In this document: positions 7,929 to 15,275 of the stretch, piece by piece
How positions within the stretch are numbered: position 1 is the first letter of the stretch
Layout of the letters: each line of letters begins with the position of its first letter
Source: Streptosporangium sp. NBC_01755
GTDB lineage: Bacteria; Actinomycetota; Actinomycetes; Streptosporangiales; Streptosporangiaceae
Assembly (NCBI RefSeq): GCF_035917995.1
Contig: NZ_CP109131.1
Coordinates: 8,060,001 to 8,124,000, forward strand
Direction of reading: 5' to 3'
DNA: 64,000 nt
The notes under the pieces: generated by a model
Seen by the model: the letters and a program-made list of their open reading frames with translations, nothing else
What the model was told of the DNA's origin: nothing
Database searches by the model: none
Translations under genes and position numbers: made by a program

Positions 7929-8407
7929 ACCCCGAGCCGATCACCGTCGTCACCTCGACAGGGAGCTGGACCCTGCCGCCCCCTGCCCGCCCTGCGGGGC
8001 GGTACCAGGAGATCACTCGCTCGGGGAAGCTGCTGGCCACCTCTGGTCACGGGCCGGTGGATGGGCCAGGAGTGGCCACCGTGGGCACCCTGGGCCTCGA
8101 CCTGAGCGTGGAGCAGGGGCGTGCTGCTGCCGAGTCGACGATGCTCCTGGTGCTGGCCAGCCTGCATGAGGAACTCGGCTCTCTCGACCTCGTGGAGCAG
8201 ATGTTGCACGTCCAGGTCTTCGTGCGCTCGACACCGGACTTCACCGAGCATCCTGCGGTCGCCGATGGGGCTTCGGCCGTCTTGATCGACGTCCTGGGGC
8301 CTGACCGTGGGGCGCACAGCCGGACCGCGATCGGCGTCGCATCGCTGCCGTTCGGCATTCCCGTGGAGATCCATCTGACCGCGACTACCCGTGAGGAGGA
8401 CCAGTAG
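7925..8407 (+). CDS. RidA/YjgF/UK114 family protein
   Basis: 160 residues of the RidA fold: an N-terminal strand region (GRYQEITRSGKLLATSGHGP), a central helix with QVFVRSTPDF, and the conserved SRTAIGVASLPFGIPVEI segment, whose Arg binds substrate carboxylate in RidA enzymes. RidA proteins deaminate reactive enamines/imines; family members in catabolic operons often act on a pathway intermediate. The gene is translationally coupled to the IclR gene (ATGA). An enamine or imine formed from the imported compound is a reasonable inference given the C-N hydrolase-like neighbours. Confidence 0.85.
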   Translation: MNPEPITVVTSTGSWTLPPPARPAGRYQEITRSGKLLATSGHGPVDGPGVATVGTLGLDLSVEQGRAAAESTMLLVLASLHEELGSLDLVEQMLHVQVFVRSTPDFTEHPAVADGASAVLIDVLGPDRGAHSRTAIGVASLPFGIPVEIHLTATTREEDQ

Positions 8408-8429
8408 GCGCTGACCCGCCGTCACTCGG

Positions 8430-8550
8430 TTGGAGCTTCTGGACCGGTTCGCGCTGATCTGCGATCCGCGCTCGCGGCGCGGACGACGCCACTCACTGAC
8501 CTGGGTCCTGGCGGTGGTGGCCTGTGCGACGGTGGCGGTGGGCGGTAACT
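8430..8550 (+). pseudogene. ISAs1-type transposase N-terminal remnant
   Basis: About 40 codons read LLDRFALICDPRSRRGRRHS and then LTWVLAVVACATVAVGG. This is the N-terminal DDE_Tnp_1-associated region of ISAs1/H-repeat transposases (usual pattern DPR..RGRRH....L...). The rest of the transposase is missing. The reading frame runs into unrelated sequence near 8550, where a monooxygenase fragment begins, so it is a deletion scar. Confidence 0.6.
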
Positions 8551-8841
8551 GTGGGCAGCCCCCAGGAAGTCATCGACAAGACCCTGACCTTCCGGGAGTC
8601 CTTCGGCGACTACCAGCGTCAGCTGTTCCTGATGGACCACGCCGGGCTCCCGCTCAAGACGGTGCTGGAGCAACTCGACATCCTCGGCGAGGAGGTCGTC
8701 CCGGTACTGCGCGGGGAGTTCGCCGCCGGCAGGCCGGCCGAGGTGCCGGACGGCCCCACCCACGCGGCCCTGCTCGCCAGGCGCGACATCGAGGGGGAAC
8801 CGGGCGGGCAGCCGCCCGCCCCGTCCGGTTCCCCGCTCTGA
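8548..8841 (+). pseudogene. Luciferase-like monooxygenase C-terminal fragment
   Basis: The frame reads GSPQEVIDKTLTFRESFGDY, QRQLFLMDHAGLPLKTVLEQ and LDILGEEVVPVLRGEF. This is the last 60 or so residues of an LLM-class flavin monooxygenase: the conserved GSPQEVIDK and the closing helix before VVPVLR. The 300 N-terminal residues, including the flavin site, are absent. It is joined to the transposase remnant at about 8550. It cannot encode an active enzyme. Confidence 0.7.
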
Positions 8842-8953
8842 CCGGCCCGCGTTCGTTCACCCGTCTCACAGCGGAGGGGGCACGACCGCCGTCTCCCCCA
8901 CCGGCCGAGGCCGGAGGTGGTCGACCCCCTCGGCGGTGATCGGCCCGCGCGGC

Positions 8954-10744
8954 TCAAAGGCGTGAATCAAGGTAGGCGGGCCAGCTCTGGTGGGCGGTGA
9001 TGTCCGGGGCGTGGGTGAGCGCGTGGGGCTCGCAGAGGAAGCCGTGAACCTGACGGCCGTCCTCCAGTTCCACGGTTCCCAGGCCGAGCGGGGGCGGGAT
9101 CCGCACCAGAAGCCTGCCGAGAGCCTCGGGGGTCATCCGGTGGAGTTCGACCTCGATGTGGGCTCCCGCGGGATCCCTGATCATTCCGGGACGGTCGCCC
9201 AGGTCGTGGAGACGGTAGGCGGAGGCCGTACGGGCCAGGCCGTGGCGGACCGCGCCGAGGGCGACGAGCTGGGGGTGGAGGGGCTGGCCGGTGCGGTGGG
9301 CGCCGACCACCGCCAGCAGCGTGACGTCCGCCGGTTCCGGCGGAGTCCGGCTCGCGAGGGAGGCCACGGCCACCCGATCCGGGAAGGCGGAGGTCTCCGT
9401 CACCTGGTGGGAAGGCCCGAGGGACTTCGCGGGACCGAGGGGTTCCGCGGGCTCGTCGAGGAAGGCCGCGCCGAGACCCGCGAGCAGACCGTCGGAGCCC
9501 GCGGGGGCCAGCAGGGTCACTCCGTGGGGCCTGCCCGCGGGGGTCATGCCCGCCGGTACGGCCACCGCCGCCAGATCCAGCAGGTTGGCGAAGGTCGTGT
9601 AGAGACCGAGGGCGGCGTTCCGCCGGATGGGGTCCTCGGCCATCTCGGCCAGGGTGAACGTGGTCGGCACGGTCGGCACGACCAGCATGTCGATCTCCCG
9701 CCACACCGGGGCGGTTTCCGCGCGCAACTCCGCGAGCCGGTGCAGCCCGCGGAACACCTCCACCCCGGTGATCTCCCAGCCGGATCCGAGCACCTGCCGG
9801 GTCACCGGATGCACCTCGTCGGGATACGCGGCGACGAAGTCCCCCACCGCGGCGAACCGCTCGGCGAGCCATGGTCCCTCGTAGAGCAGCCTCCCGGCTT
9901 CCAGGAACGGCGTCAGGTCGATCGGGACGATCTCGTGACCGAGCTCGGCCAGGCGCGTGGTCGCCTCGGTGAAGCCCGCCGCCGCGCCCGGATCGCCGAG
10001 AAACTCCGGACTCCGGGGCACGCCGATCCGTCGCCCCCGCGCGGGGGCGACGGGGACGGGCGAGGGCAGTTCCCGGGACCAGGGGGCGCCCGGATACGGC
10101 CCGGCCATGACCGCGAGCGCGGCGGCCGCGACGGACACCGAGTTCGCGAACACGCTCGGGCAGTCCAGCGACGCGCACGCGGGGACCACGCCCACCGTCG
10201 GGACCAGACCTCGGGACGGCTTGAGCCCGACCGTCCCGGTCATCGCCGCGGGGACCCGGCCCGAACCCGCCGTGTCCGTGCCGACGGCGAAGTCCACCAG
10301 CCCCGCGGCCACCGCGACCGCCGATCCCGAACTGGATCCGCCTGAGATCAACCCGGCCACCAGCGGCGACTCGCACGCCCCGTAGGGACTGCGCGTGCCG
10401 GACAGCCCGGTGGCGAACTGGTCGAGATTGGTCTTGCCGATCAGCAGCGCCCCGGCCGCGACCAGCCGCTCCACCAGGGGAGCGGAACGTGCCGGATGAT
10501 AGGCGAAGGCCGGGCAGGCGGCCGTGGTGGGCAGTCCCTCGACATCGACGTTGTCCTTGACCGCGAACGGCACCCCGTACAGCGGGCCGTCGGGGTCGAG
10601 CCGAGCCAGGTCGGCGAGGACCTCCTCCTCCGGCCTGAGTGTGATCCACACCCCGTCGTCGCCTCGCTCCTTGATCCTCCGGAAGATCTCGGTGACCCTG
10701 GCCGCCAGGTCCTCTCCGCCTCTTCTCGCCGTCTGGGCCTTCAT
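8954..10744 (-). CDS. atzF: Allophanate hydrolase
   Basis: 596 residues, close to the usual 600 of AtzF. Allophanate + water gives 2 NH3 + 2 CO2, the last step of biuret, cyanurate and urea-carboxylase pathways. The amidase-signature domain shows the catalytic Lys (FAVKDNVDVEG), the Gly/Ser-rich segment ISGGSSSGSAVAVAAG with the cis-Ser, and the nucleophile region GTDTAGSGRVPAA. The C-terminal domain (about 480-596) is the small AtzF/DUF4387-like fold seen in allophanate hydrolases. The ATG at 10744 (GGAAGG upstream) is preferred over one at 10840, which lies inside the hydrolase gene upstream. Last gene of the biuret operon, 85 bp after the hydrolase. Confidence 0.9.
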   Translation of the reverse strand: MKAQTARRGGEDLAARVTEIFRRIKERGDDGVWITLRPEEEVLADLARLDPDGPLYGVPFAVKDNVDVEGLPTTAACPAFAYHPARSAPLVERLVAAGALLIGKTNLDQFATGLSGTRSPYGACESPLVAGLISGGSSSGSAVAVAAGLVDFAVGTDTAGSGRVPAAMTGTVGLKPSRGLVPTVGVVPACASLDCPSVFANSVSVAAAALAVMAGPYPGAPWSRELPSPVPVAPARGRRIGVPRSPEFLGDPGAAAGFTEATTRLAELGHEIVPIDLTPFLEAGRLLYEGPWLAERFAAVGDFVAAYPDEVHPVTRQVLGSGWEITGVEVFRGLHRLAELRAETAPVWREIDMLVVPTVPTTFTLAEMAEDPIRRNAALGLYTTFANLLDLAAVAVPAGMTPAGRPHGVTLLAPAGSDGLLAGLGAAFLDEPAEPLGPAKSLGPSHQVTETSAFPDRVAVASLASRTPPEPADVTLLAVVGAHRTGQPLHPQLVALGAVRHGLARTASAYRLHDLGDRPGMIRDPAGAHIEVELHRMTPEALGRLLVRIPPPLGLGTVELEDGRQVHGFLCEPHALTHAPDITAHQSWPAYLDSRL

Positions 10745-10829
10745 GCCCTTCCAAACCTCCAGGCTCTCCCCGGTCCCTGCGGCCCTTCCGCCTTCCCTGG
10801 CTTCTCCGGTCCCGCGGACTCTCCCGTGC

Positions 10830-11531
10830 TCAGCCGACACGCTCCCCCGCCCCGAGCGCCCGCAGCAGAGCCGACGAGGGCGCGATCGCGCCGAAGACCC
10901 CGCCCTGCATCGTCACCATCTTCAGCGCCGCCTCGTAGTTGCCCTTGTCGGTGGCTCCGGTGCAGTCGGTCAACAGCAGACACTCGTAGCCCCGGTCGTT
11001 GGCCTCCCGCATCGTGGTGTGCACGCACACGTCGGTGGTGATGCCGGTCAGGATGAGGTGGGTGATCCCGCGGGTGCGCAGCAGCAGATCCAGGTCGGTG
11101 GCGTAGAACGCGCCCTTGCCGGGCTTGTCGACGATCGGCTCGCCCTCGATCGGGGCCACCTCGGGCACGATCTCCCACCCGGGCTCGCCCCTGATCAGGA
11201 TCCGCCCGCACGGTCCCAGGTCACCTATCCCCGCGCCGATCCTGCGTGACCGCCAGAGCTTGTTGGGCGGGCAGTCGGACAGGTCGGGACGGTGGCCCTC
11301 ACGGGTGTGGATCACCAGGAAGCCCCGTTCCCGTACGGCCGCGAGCACGGCGGCGGTGGGTTCCAGGCCTGCCCGGGTGAGAGAGAGGTCATAGCCCATC
11401 CGGTCGACGTAACCGCCGGGGCCGCAGAAGTCGACCTGCCAGTCGATACAGATCACCGCAGTGGTGGCGGGGTCCGGCCCTCCGTTGAACGGCCAGCCGT
11501 AGGGCTCCGCCTCTATCTGTGGATATCTCAT
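10830..11531 (-). CDS. biuH: Biuret hydrolase (isochorismatase-fold cysteine hydrolase)
   Basis: 233 residues. The family triad is intact: Asp30 in VICIDWQVDF, Lys139 in KPGKGAFYATDLD and Cys169 in GITTDVCVHTTMREAND, close to the D36/K142/C175 numbering of Rhizobium BiuH. It should cleave biuret to allophanate and NH3 in the cytoplasm, and the next gene encodes allophanate hydrolase. The ATG at 11531 overlaps the stop of the paralogous gene by ATGA. The BMP-type transporter upstream and AtzF downstream support biuret over other cysteine-hydrolase substrates; related ureido compounds remain possible. Confidence 0.85.
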   Translation of the reverse strand: MRYPQIEAEPYGWPFNGGPDPATTAVICIDWQVDFCGPGGYVDRMGYDLSLTRAGLEPTAAVLAAVRERGFLVIHTREGHRPDLSDCPPNKLWRSRRIGAGIGDLGPCGRILIRGEPGWEIVPEVAPIEGEPIVDKPGKGAFYATDLDLLLRTRGITHLILTGITTDVCVHTTMREANDRGYECLLLTDCTGATDKGNYEAALKMVTMQGGVFGAIAPSSALLRALGAGERVG

Positions 11532-12121
11532 GAGGTCGTCCTCTCGGTCATCAGGGTGTGCAGGGCTTCCACGACGGCCCCGCTGTCGCCGACCGCTCCG
11601 AAGATCCCGCCCGACATCTCGATCGTGGACAGTGCCGCCGCCGTGAGATCGGGCTCGGCGCTCGTGCAGGCGTCGGTCACGAGCAGGCATTCGTAGCCTC
11701 GGTCGTTGGCCGCCCGCATCGTGGAGTGCACGCCGGTCTCCAGGCAGCACCCGGCGATCAGCAGCAGATCCCGCTGGGCGCCCCGGAGCACGGCGTCCAG
11801 ACGACTGCCGTGGAAGCCGTCCCACCCGGCCGCCCGGATCAGCCGGCCGGGGTGAAGCACGGGATCGTCCGTCCCCGGCGCGACCGGCCTGGGCCTCGGC
11901 CGTACGGACATCTGGATCGGGGGCCGTACGCCTACCGAGAGCACCCGCCCTCCGGCCCGCCGCACGGCCGCGGCCAGCGTCTCGGCCGGGTGATCGGCGT
12001 CGGTGGGCCGTTCCCGTCCCGGGTGGAGGGGGCAGGCCACGACCAGCAGGGCCAGCCGTGCCGGGTCGAGGCCGCCGTCCCAGGGCCACGGGTACGGGGT
12101 CGTCCCCTCGACGAAGGTCAC
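11528..12121 (-). CDS. Isochorismatase-fold paralogue lacking the catalytic triad
   Basis: 197 residues, clearly a paralogue of the biuret hydrolase next to it: both start with a YxWPxxGGxDPA segment and share TMRxANDRGYECLLxTD. Ungapped alignment puts Ala29 at the catalytic Asp, Trp100 at the catalytic Lys and Gly130 at the catalytic Cys, so it should be inactive as a cysteine hydrolase. About 35 residues between the Asp and Lys positions are also missing. The GTG start at 12121 overlaps the BMP lipoprotein stop (GTGA) and its own stop overlaps biuH (ATGA), so it is made with both. A structural or regulatory partner of BiuH is a reasonable guess. Confidence 0.8.
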   Translation of the reverse strand: MTFVEGTTPYPWPWDGGLDPARLALLVVACPLHPGRERPTDADHPAETLAAAVRRAGGRVLSVGVRPPIQMSVRPRPRPVAPGTDDPVLHPGRLIRAAGWDGFHGSRLDAVLRGAQRDLLLIAGCCLETGVHSTMRAANDRGYECLLVTDACTSAEPDLTAAALSTIEMSGGIFGAVGDSGAVVEALHTLMTERTTS

Positions 12122-13260
12122 GACTTCGGCAGGGAGCCGACGACACCGGCGACAAAGTAGTCGATCTTCTCGATCACCTCGTAGTCGGGGATGGTGCCCT
12201 CGGGGACGCGGACCGTGCCGGTCTGGTCCACGACGGGCCCGGCGAACGGGGAACCCGCGGCCAGCCCGTCCTTCGCCTTCTCGATCGCCGCCTTGGTCTC
12301 CGCGTCGACCGGCGGTCCGTACGGCGACTGCACGAAGGGGTTGTCCCCGGTCTTGTAGCCGACCCGGAAGTTGGCGTTGTACTTCGACCCGGTGAACGTC
12401 CCGGCCCGTGCGGTCTTCACGATGTCGGCGTAGAGCGGGCCCCAGTTCCACTGGGAACCGGTCAGCCAGCCCTTGGGGGCGATCGAGGAGGCGTCGGCGT
12501 GGTAGCCGACGGTGAACTTCCCGGCGGCCTCGGTGGCCTTGATGACCGTCGCGGTGCAGTCCTGATGCTGGGTGATCACGTCCACGTCCTGCTTGAGCAG
12601 GTTCGCCGCCGCCTCGGCCTGCTTGGCCGGGTCGCACCAGGAGGAGGTGTTGACCGTGTAGGTCTTCACCGACGGGTTGACCGACTGGGCTCCGAGCTGG
12701 AAGGCGTTGATGTTGTCGATCGTCTGGGTGATCGGGAAGGCGTAGACGTAGCCGAGCTTGCCGGTCTTCGTGGCCTTGCCCGCCGCGATCCCGGCCAGGT
12801 AGACCGGCTCGTAGACGGTGCCGAAGAAGGTGCCCGCGTTCTTCGGGGCGGCCCCGGTGATCAGATTGCCCTGCTGGACCACCACCACGTCCGGGTGCTC
12901 GGCGGCGACCTTGAGCGCCGCGTCGAGGTGTCCGTAGGAGGTGGCGAAGATTATCTTCGCGCCTTTGGCGATCATCGAGTTCATCACCCGGGCGGCGTTG
13001 TCGTCCTCTGGCACGTTCTCCGCGGTGATGACCTCCAGGTCGGGAAACGCCTTCGCCACCTCCTGGCTGCCCTGGTAGGCCGCCTGGTTGTAGCCGTAGT
13101 CGTCCTTGGGGCCGACGAAGACGAAGCCGACGGACGTAGCGTCCTTGCCGGGGGCACCGGTGGCCCCGCCGGGTTGTGCGGCCTGGGTGGTTCCCGCGGT
13201 GTTGGCCGAACAGGCGGTCGCCAGCACGGCCAGCGCCCCGAGAGTAACGATCTTTCGCAT
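12118..13260 (-). CDS. BMP family ABC substrate-binding lipoprotein
   Basis: 380 residues. The signal peptide ends in the lipobox LATACSAN. The mature protein has the BMP (PnrA-like) pattern: VGFVFVGPKDDYGYNQAAYQ, NSMIAKGAKIIFATSYGH, GTVYEPVYLAGIAAG, DVDVITQHQD and WNWGPLYADIVKTA. BMP receptors bind nucleosides, purines and related N-compounds, and partner with NupOPQ-like transporters, as here. It lies 13 bp downstream of the second permease and overlaps the triad-less hydrolase gene. In this operon the ligand is most likely biuret or a related ureide. Confidence 0.9.
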   Translation of the reverse strand: MRKIVTLGALAVLATACSANTAGTTQAAQPGGATGAPGKDATSVGFVFVGPKDDYGYNQAAYQGSQEVAKAFPDLEVITAENVPEDDNAARVMNSMIAKGAKIIFATSYGHLDAALKVAAEHPDVVVVQQGNLITGAAPKNAGTFFGTVYEPVYLAGIAAGKATKTGKLGYVYAFPITQTIDNINAFQLGAQSVNPSVKTYTVNTSSWCDPAKQAEAAANLLKQDVDVITQHQDCTATVIKATEAAGKFTVGYHADASSIAPKGWLTGSQWNWGPLYADIVKTARAGTFTGSKYNANFRVGYKTGDNPFVQSPYGPPVDAETKAAIEKAKDGLAAGSPFAGPVVDQTGTVRVPEGTIPDYEVIEKIDYFVAGVVGSLPKS

Positions 13261-13272
13261 AAGGGGTCTCTC

Positions 13273-14187
13273 CTACCTGGATGAAACGGATTCGAAGACA
13301 CGGCGCAGTTCCTCGGGGGCCGCGCGCAGCGTGCGCTTGCCGAGGACCGCGAGGATCACCAGAGTGATCACGAAGGGCAGGGCGTCGAGCGCGAACTGGT
13401 TGAGCGCGTACCCCCGGGCCTGCAGGGCGGGGGCCAGCGCGAGCGCCGTCCCGAACAGGTAGGAACCCGCCATGACCCAGAGCGGCCGCCACGCGGCGAA
13501 GATCACCAGGGCGACGGAGATGAATCCCCGGCCCGCCGTCATCCCCTCGAACCAGGCGTGCGCGTAGGCCGTGGACAGCTGCGCGCCGCCGATCCCGGCC
13601 AGCGCGCCTCCGGCGACCACCGCCAGGCCCCTGATCAGGCCGGGCCGGTAGCCGTGGACGTGCAGCACGTCGGCACGCTCCCCCGCGGTGCGCAACAGCA
13701 GTCCGCCCTTCGTGCTCCGCAGCCACCACCAGAGCGCCGGGGCCGCGACGAAGGACAGGTAGGTGATCCAGTCGTGCTGGAACAGCACCTCGCCGACCAC
13801 CGGGAGGTCGGCCAGCAGCGGCACGTGGACGGGAGCGAAGCCCGGGGCGGCCTCGCCTACGTAGGCCGCCCCGTACAGGCTGGTCAGGCCCAGGCCGAGG
13901 AACATCAGCGTCAGGCCGGTGGCGAACTGGTCGGCTCCCCGCCAGACCACCAGGAGGGCGTGGACCAAGGCGAGCAGCGCGCCCGTCGCCGCACCCGCCA
14001 GTATTCCCAGCCAGGGGCTTCCGGTTTCGGCGGCCACCGCGTACCCGCCGAGTGCACCGACGAGCATGCATCCCTCGGTGCCGAGGTTCACCACCCCGGC
14101 ACGCTCGGACACCGTCTCCCCGAGCGCACCGAACATGATCGCGGTTCCGCCGCGGACGCCGCCCGCGAGCACGTCAACGAAGAGCAT
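13273..14187 (-). CDS. ABC transporter permease (NupQ/YufQ type)
   Basis: 304 residues, strongly hydrophobic with eight or more predicted helices. The N-terminus GGVRGGTAIMFGALGETVSE and RAGVVNLGTEGCMLVGALGG is the conserved cytoplasmic-loop pattern of branched-chain/nucleoside-type BPD_transp_2 permeases. The ATG at 14187 overlaps the end of the first permease by 14 bases. It pairs with the permease at 14174-15241 and the double ATPase at 15276-16808 to form the importer fed by the BMP lipoprotein. Confidence 0.88.
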   Translation of the reverse strand: MLFVDVLAGGVRGGTAIMFGALGETVSERAGVVNLGTEGCMLVGALGGYAVAAETGSPWLGILAGAATGALLALVHALLVVWRGADQFATGLTLMFLGLGLTSLYGAAYVGEAAPGFAPVHVPLLADLPVVGEVLFQHDWITYLSFVAAPALWWWLRSTKGGLLLRTAGERADVLHVHGYRPGLIRGLAVVAGGALAGIGGAQLSTAYAHAWFEGMTAGRGFISVALVIFAAWRPLWVMAGSYLFGTALALAPALQARGYALNQFALDALPFVITLVILAVLGKRTLRAAPEELRRVFESVSSR

Positions 14188-15241
14188 CCGTCCCTCTTCC
14201 CGTTCCCTTCGCAGCCCAGCCGAGTACGGCGAGCAGTACCAGGCCCATCAGGACGTTCACCGCGGCGGCGGGCAGACCGCTGTCGAGCTGGAGGCTGTCC
14301 CCGCCGATGCTGATCGCGGCCAGCAGGAACGCCCCGCCGACGGCGGGCAGCGGCTGGTGTCTGGCCAGCCACGCGGCCAGGAAGGCGATGTAACCGATGT
14401 TCGCGGTCAGCCCCGGGCGGAGCTTGAACTCCACCCCGGCCAGGTGGACCATGCCCGCCAGCCCGGCCAGCGCCCCGCCGAGCAGCATCGCGGTCAGCAG
14501 CAGCCGTTTCACCGGCAGCCCGGCCCGCCGCGCCGCCTCGGGGTTGCCCCCGATGACGCCGAGGCGGAATCCGAAGGCGGTGCCGCGCAGTACCAGCCAG
14601 ACCGCGACCGCCGCGACCGCCGCGACCACGAGGCCCACGTGCACCGCCGTGCCGCCGAGCAGCGGCAGCCTCGCCGCGACCTCCAGCGGTCTGGTCGCCG
14701 GCTGGCCGGAGCCGGCGGGGTCCTTCCACGGCTCGTAGATCAGGTAGAGCATCACGTCCAGCGCGACATAGTTGAGCAGCAGGGTCGTGACGGCCTCGTT
14801 GACGCCGACGGTGAGCCGCAACACCGCCGCGATCCCGGCCCAGAGCGCCCCGCCGAGGGCCCCGGCCACGAGCATCGCGGCCAGAGCCACCGGCCCGGTC
14901 GAGTCGAACGCCAGGCCCGCCCCCGCCGCGCACACCGCCCCGATGATCACCTGCCCCTCCCCGCCGACGTTGGCCAGTCCGGCCCGTGCGGGCAGCACCA
15001 CGGCCATCGCCGCGAGGATCAGCGGGGTCGCCTTGATCGCGATCTGCTCGACGCCGGCCGCGGTGAAGGTCGAGACGACCATGTCGGCGAGCGCGGTGAC
15101 CGGATCGGCCCCCTTGACCAGCAACAGCACGCTGAAGATCGCCACCGCTCCGGCCAGGGCCCCCACCCATCGCCGTATCGCCCGCACGGCATCGGCGGTT
15201 CGGGCTGGAGCCGGCTCCACGGGCGTGAGGGTCACCGTCAT
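14174..15241 (-). CDS. ABC transporter permease (NupP/YufP type)
   Basis: 355 residues with an N-terminal cytoplasmic tail and multiple membrane helices. The motif ARAGLANVGGEGQVIIGAVC and the GVNEAVTTLLLNYVALDVML segment are typical of the larger permease of BMP-dependent transporters. The ATG at 15241 is used; an upstream alternative at 15289 would start inside the ATPase gene. It lies 34 bp after the ATPase stop and overlaps the second permease, as in other BMP-type operons. Confidence 0.88.
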   Translation of the reverse strand: MTVTLTPVEPAPARTADAVRAIRRWVGALAGAVAIFSVLLLVKGADPVTALADMVVSTFTAAGVEQIAIKATPLILAAMAVVLPARAGLANVGGEGQVIIGAVCAAGAGLAFDSTGPVALAAMLVAGALGGALWAGIAAVLRLTVGVNEAVTTLLLNYVALDVMLYLIYEPWKDPAGSGQPATRPLEVAARLPLLGGTAVHVGLVVAAVAAVAVWLVLRGTAFGFRLGVIGGNPEAARRAGLPVKRLLLTAMLLGGALAGLAGMVHLAGVEFKLRPGLTANIGYIAFLAAWLARHQPLPAVGGAFLLAAISIGGDSLQLDSGLPAAAVNVLMGLVLLAVLGWAAKGTGRGTDALR

Positions 15242-15275
15242 CGGACCCCGTCCTTCCGGTTCGTCCCGGCGGCGG

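Noticed and set aside
8967..10754. 595-codon open frame in a second minus-strand frame over the allophanate hydrolase
   Set aside because: Arg/Gly/Pro-rich composition typical of a GC-biased shadow of atzF; no homology pattern.
11528..14071. Very long minus-strand open frame of 847 codons
   Set aside because: It spans the permease and BMP genes in a shifted frame; only its last 197 codons are a real gene. High GC keeps stops rare.
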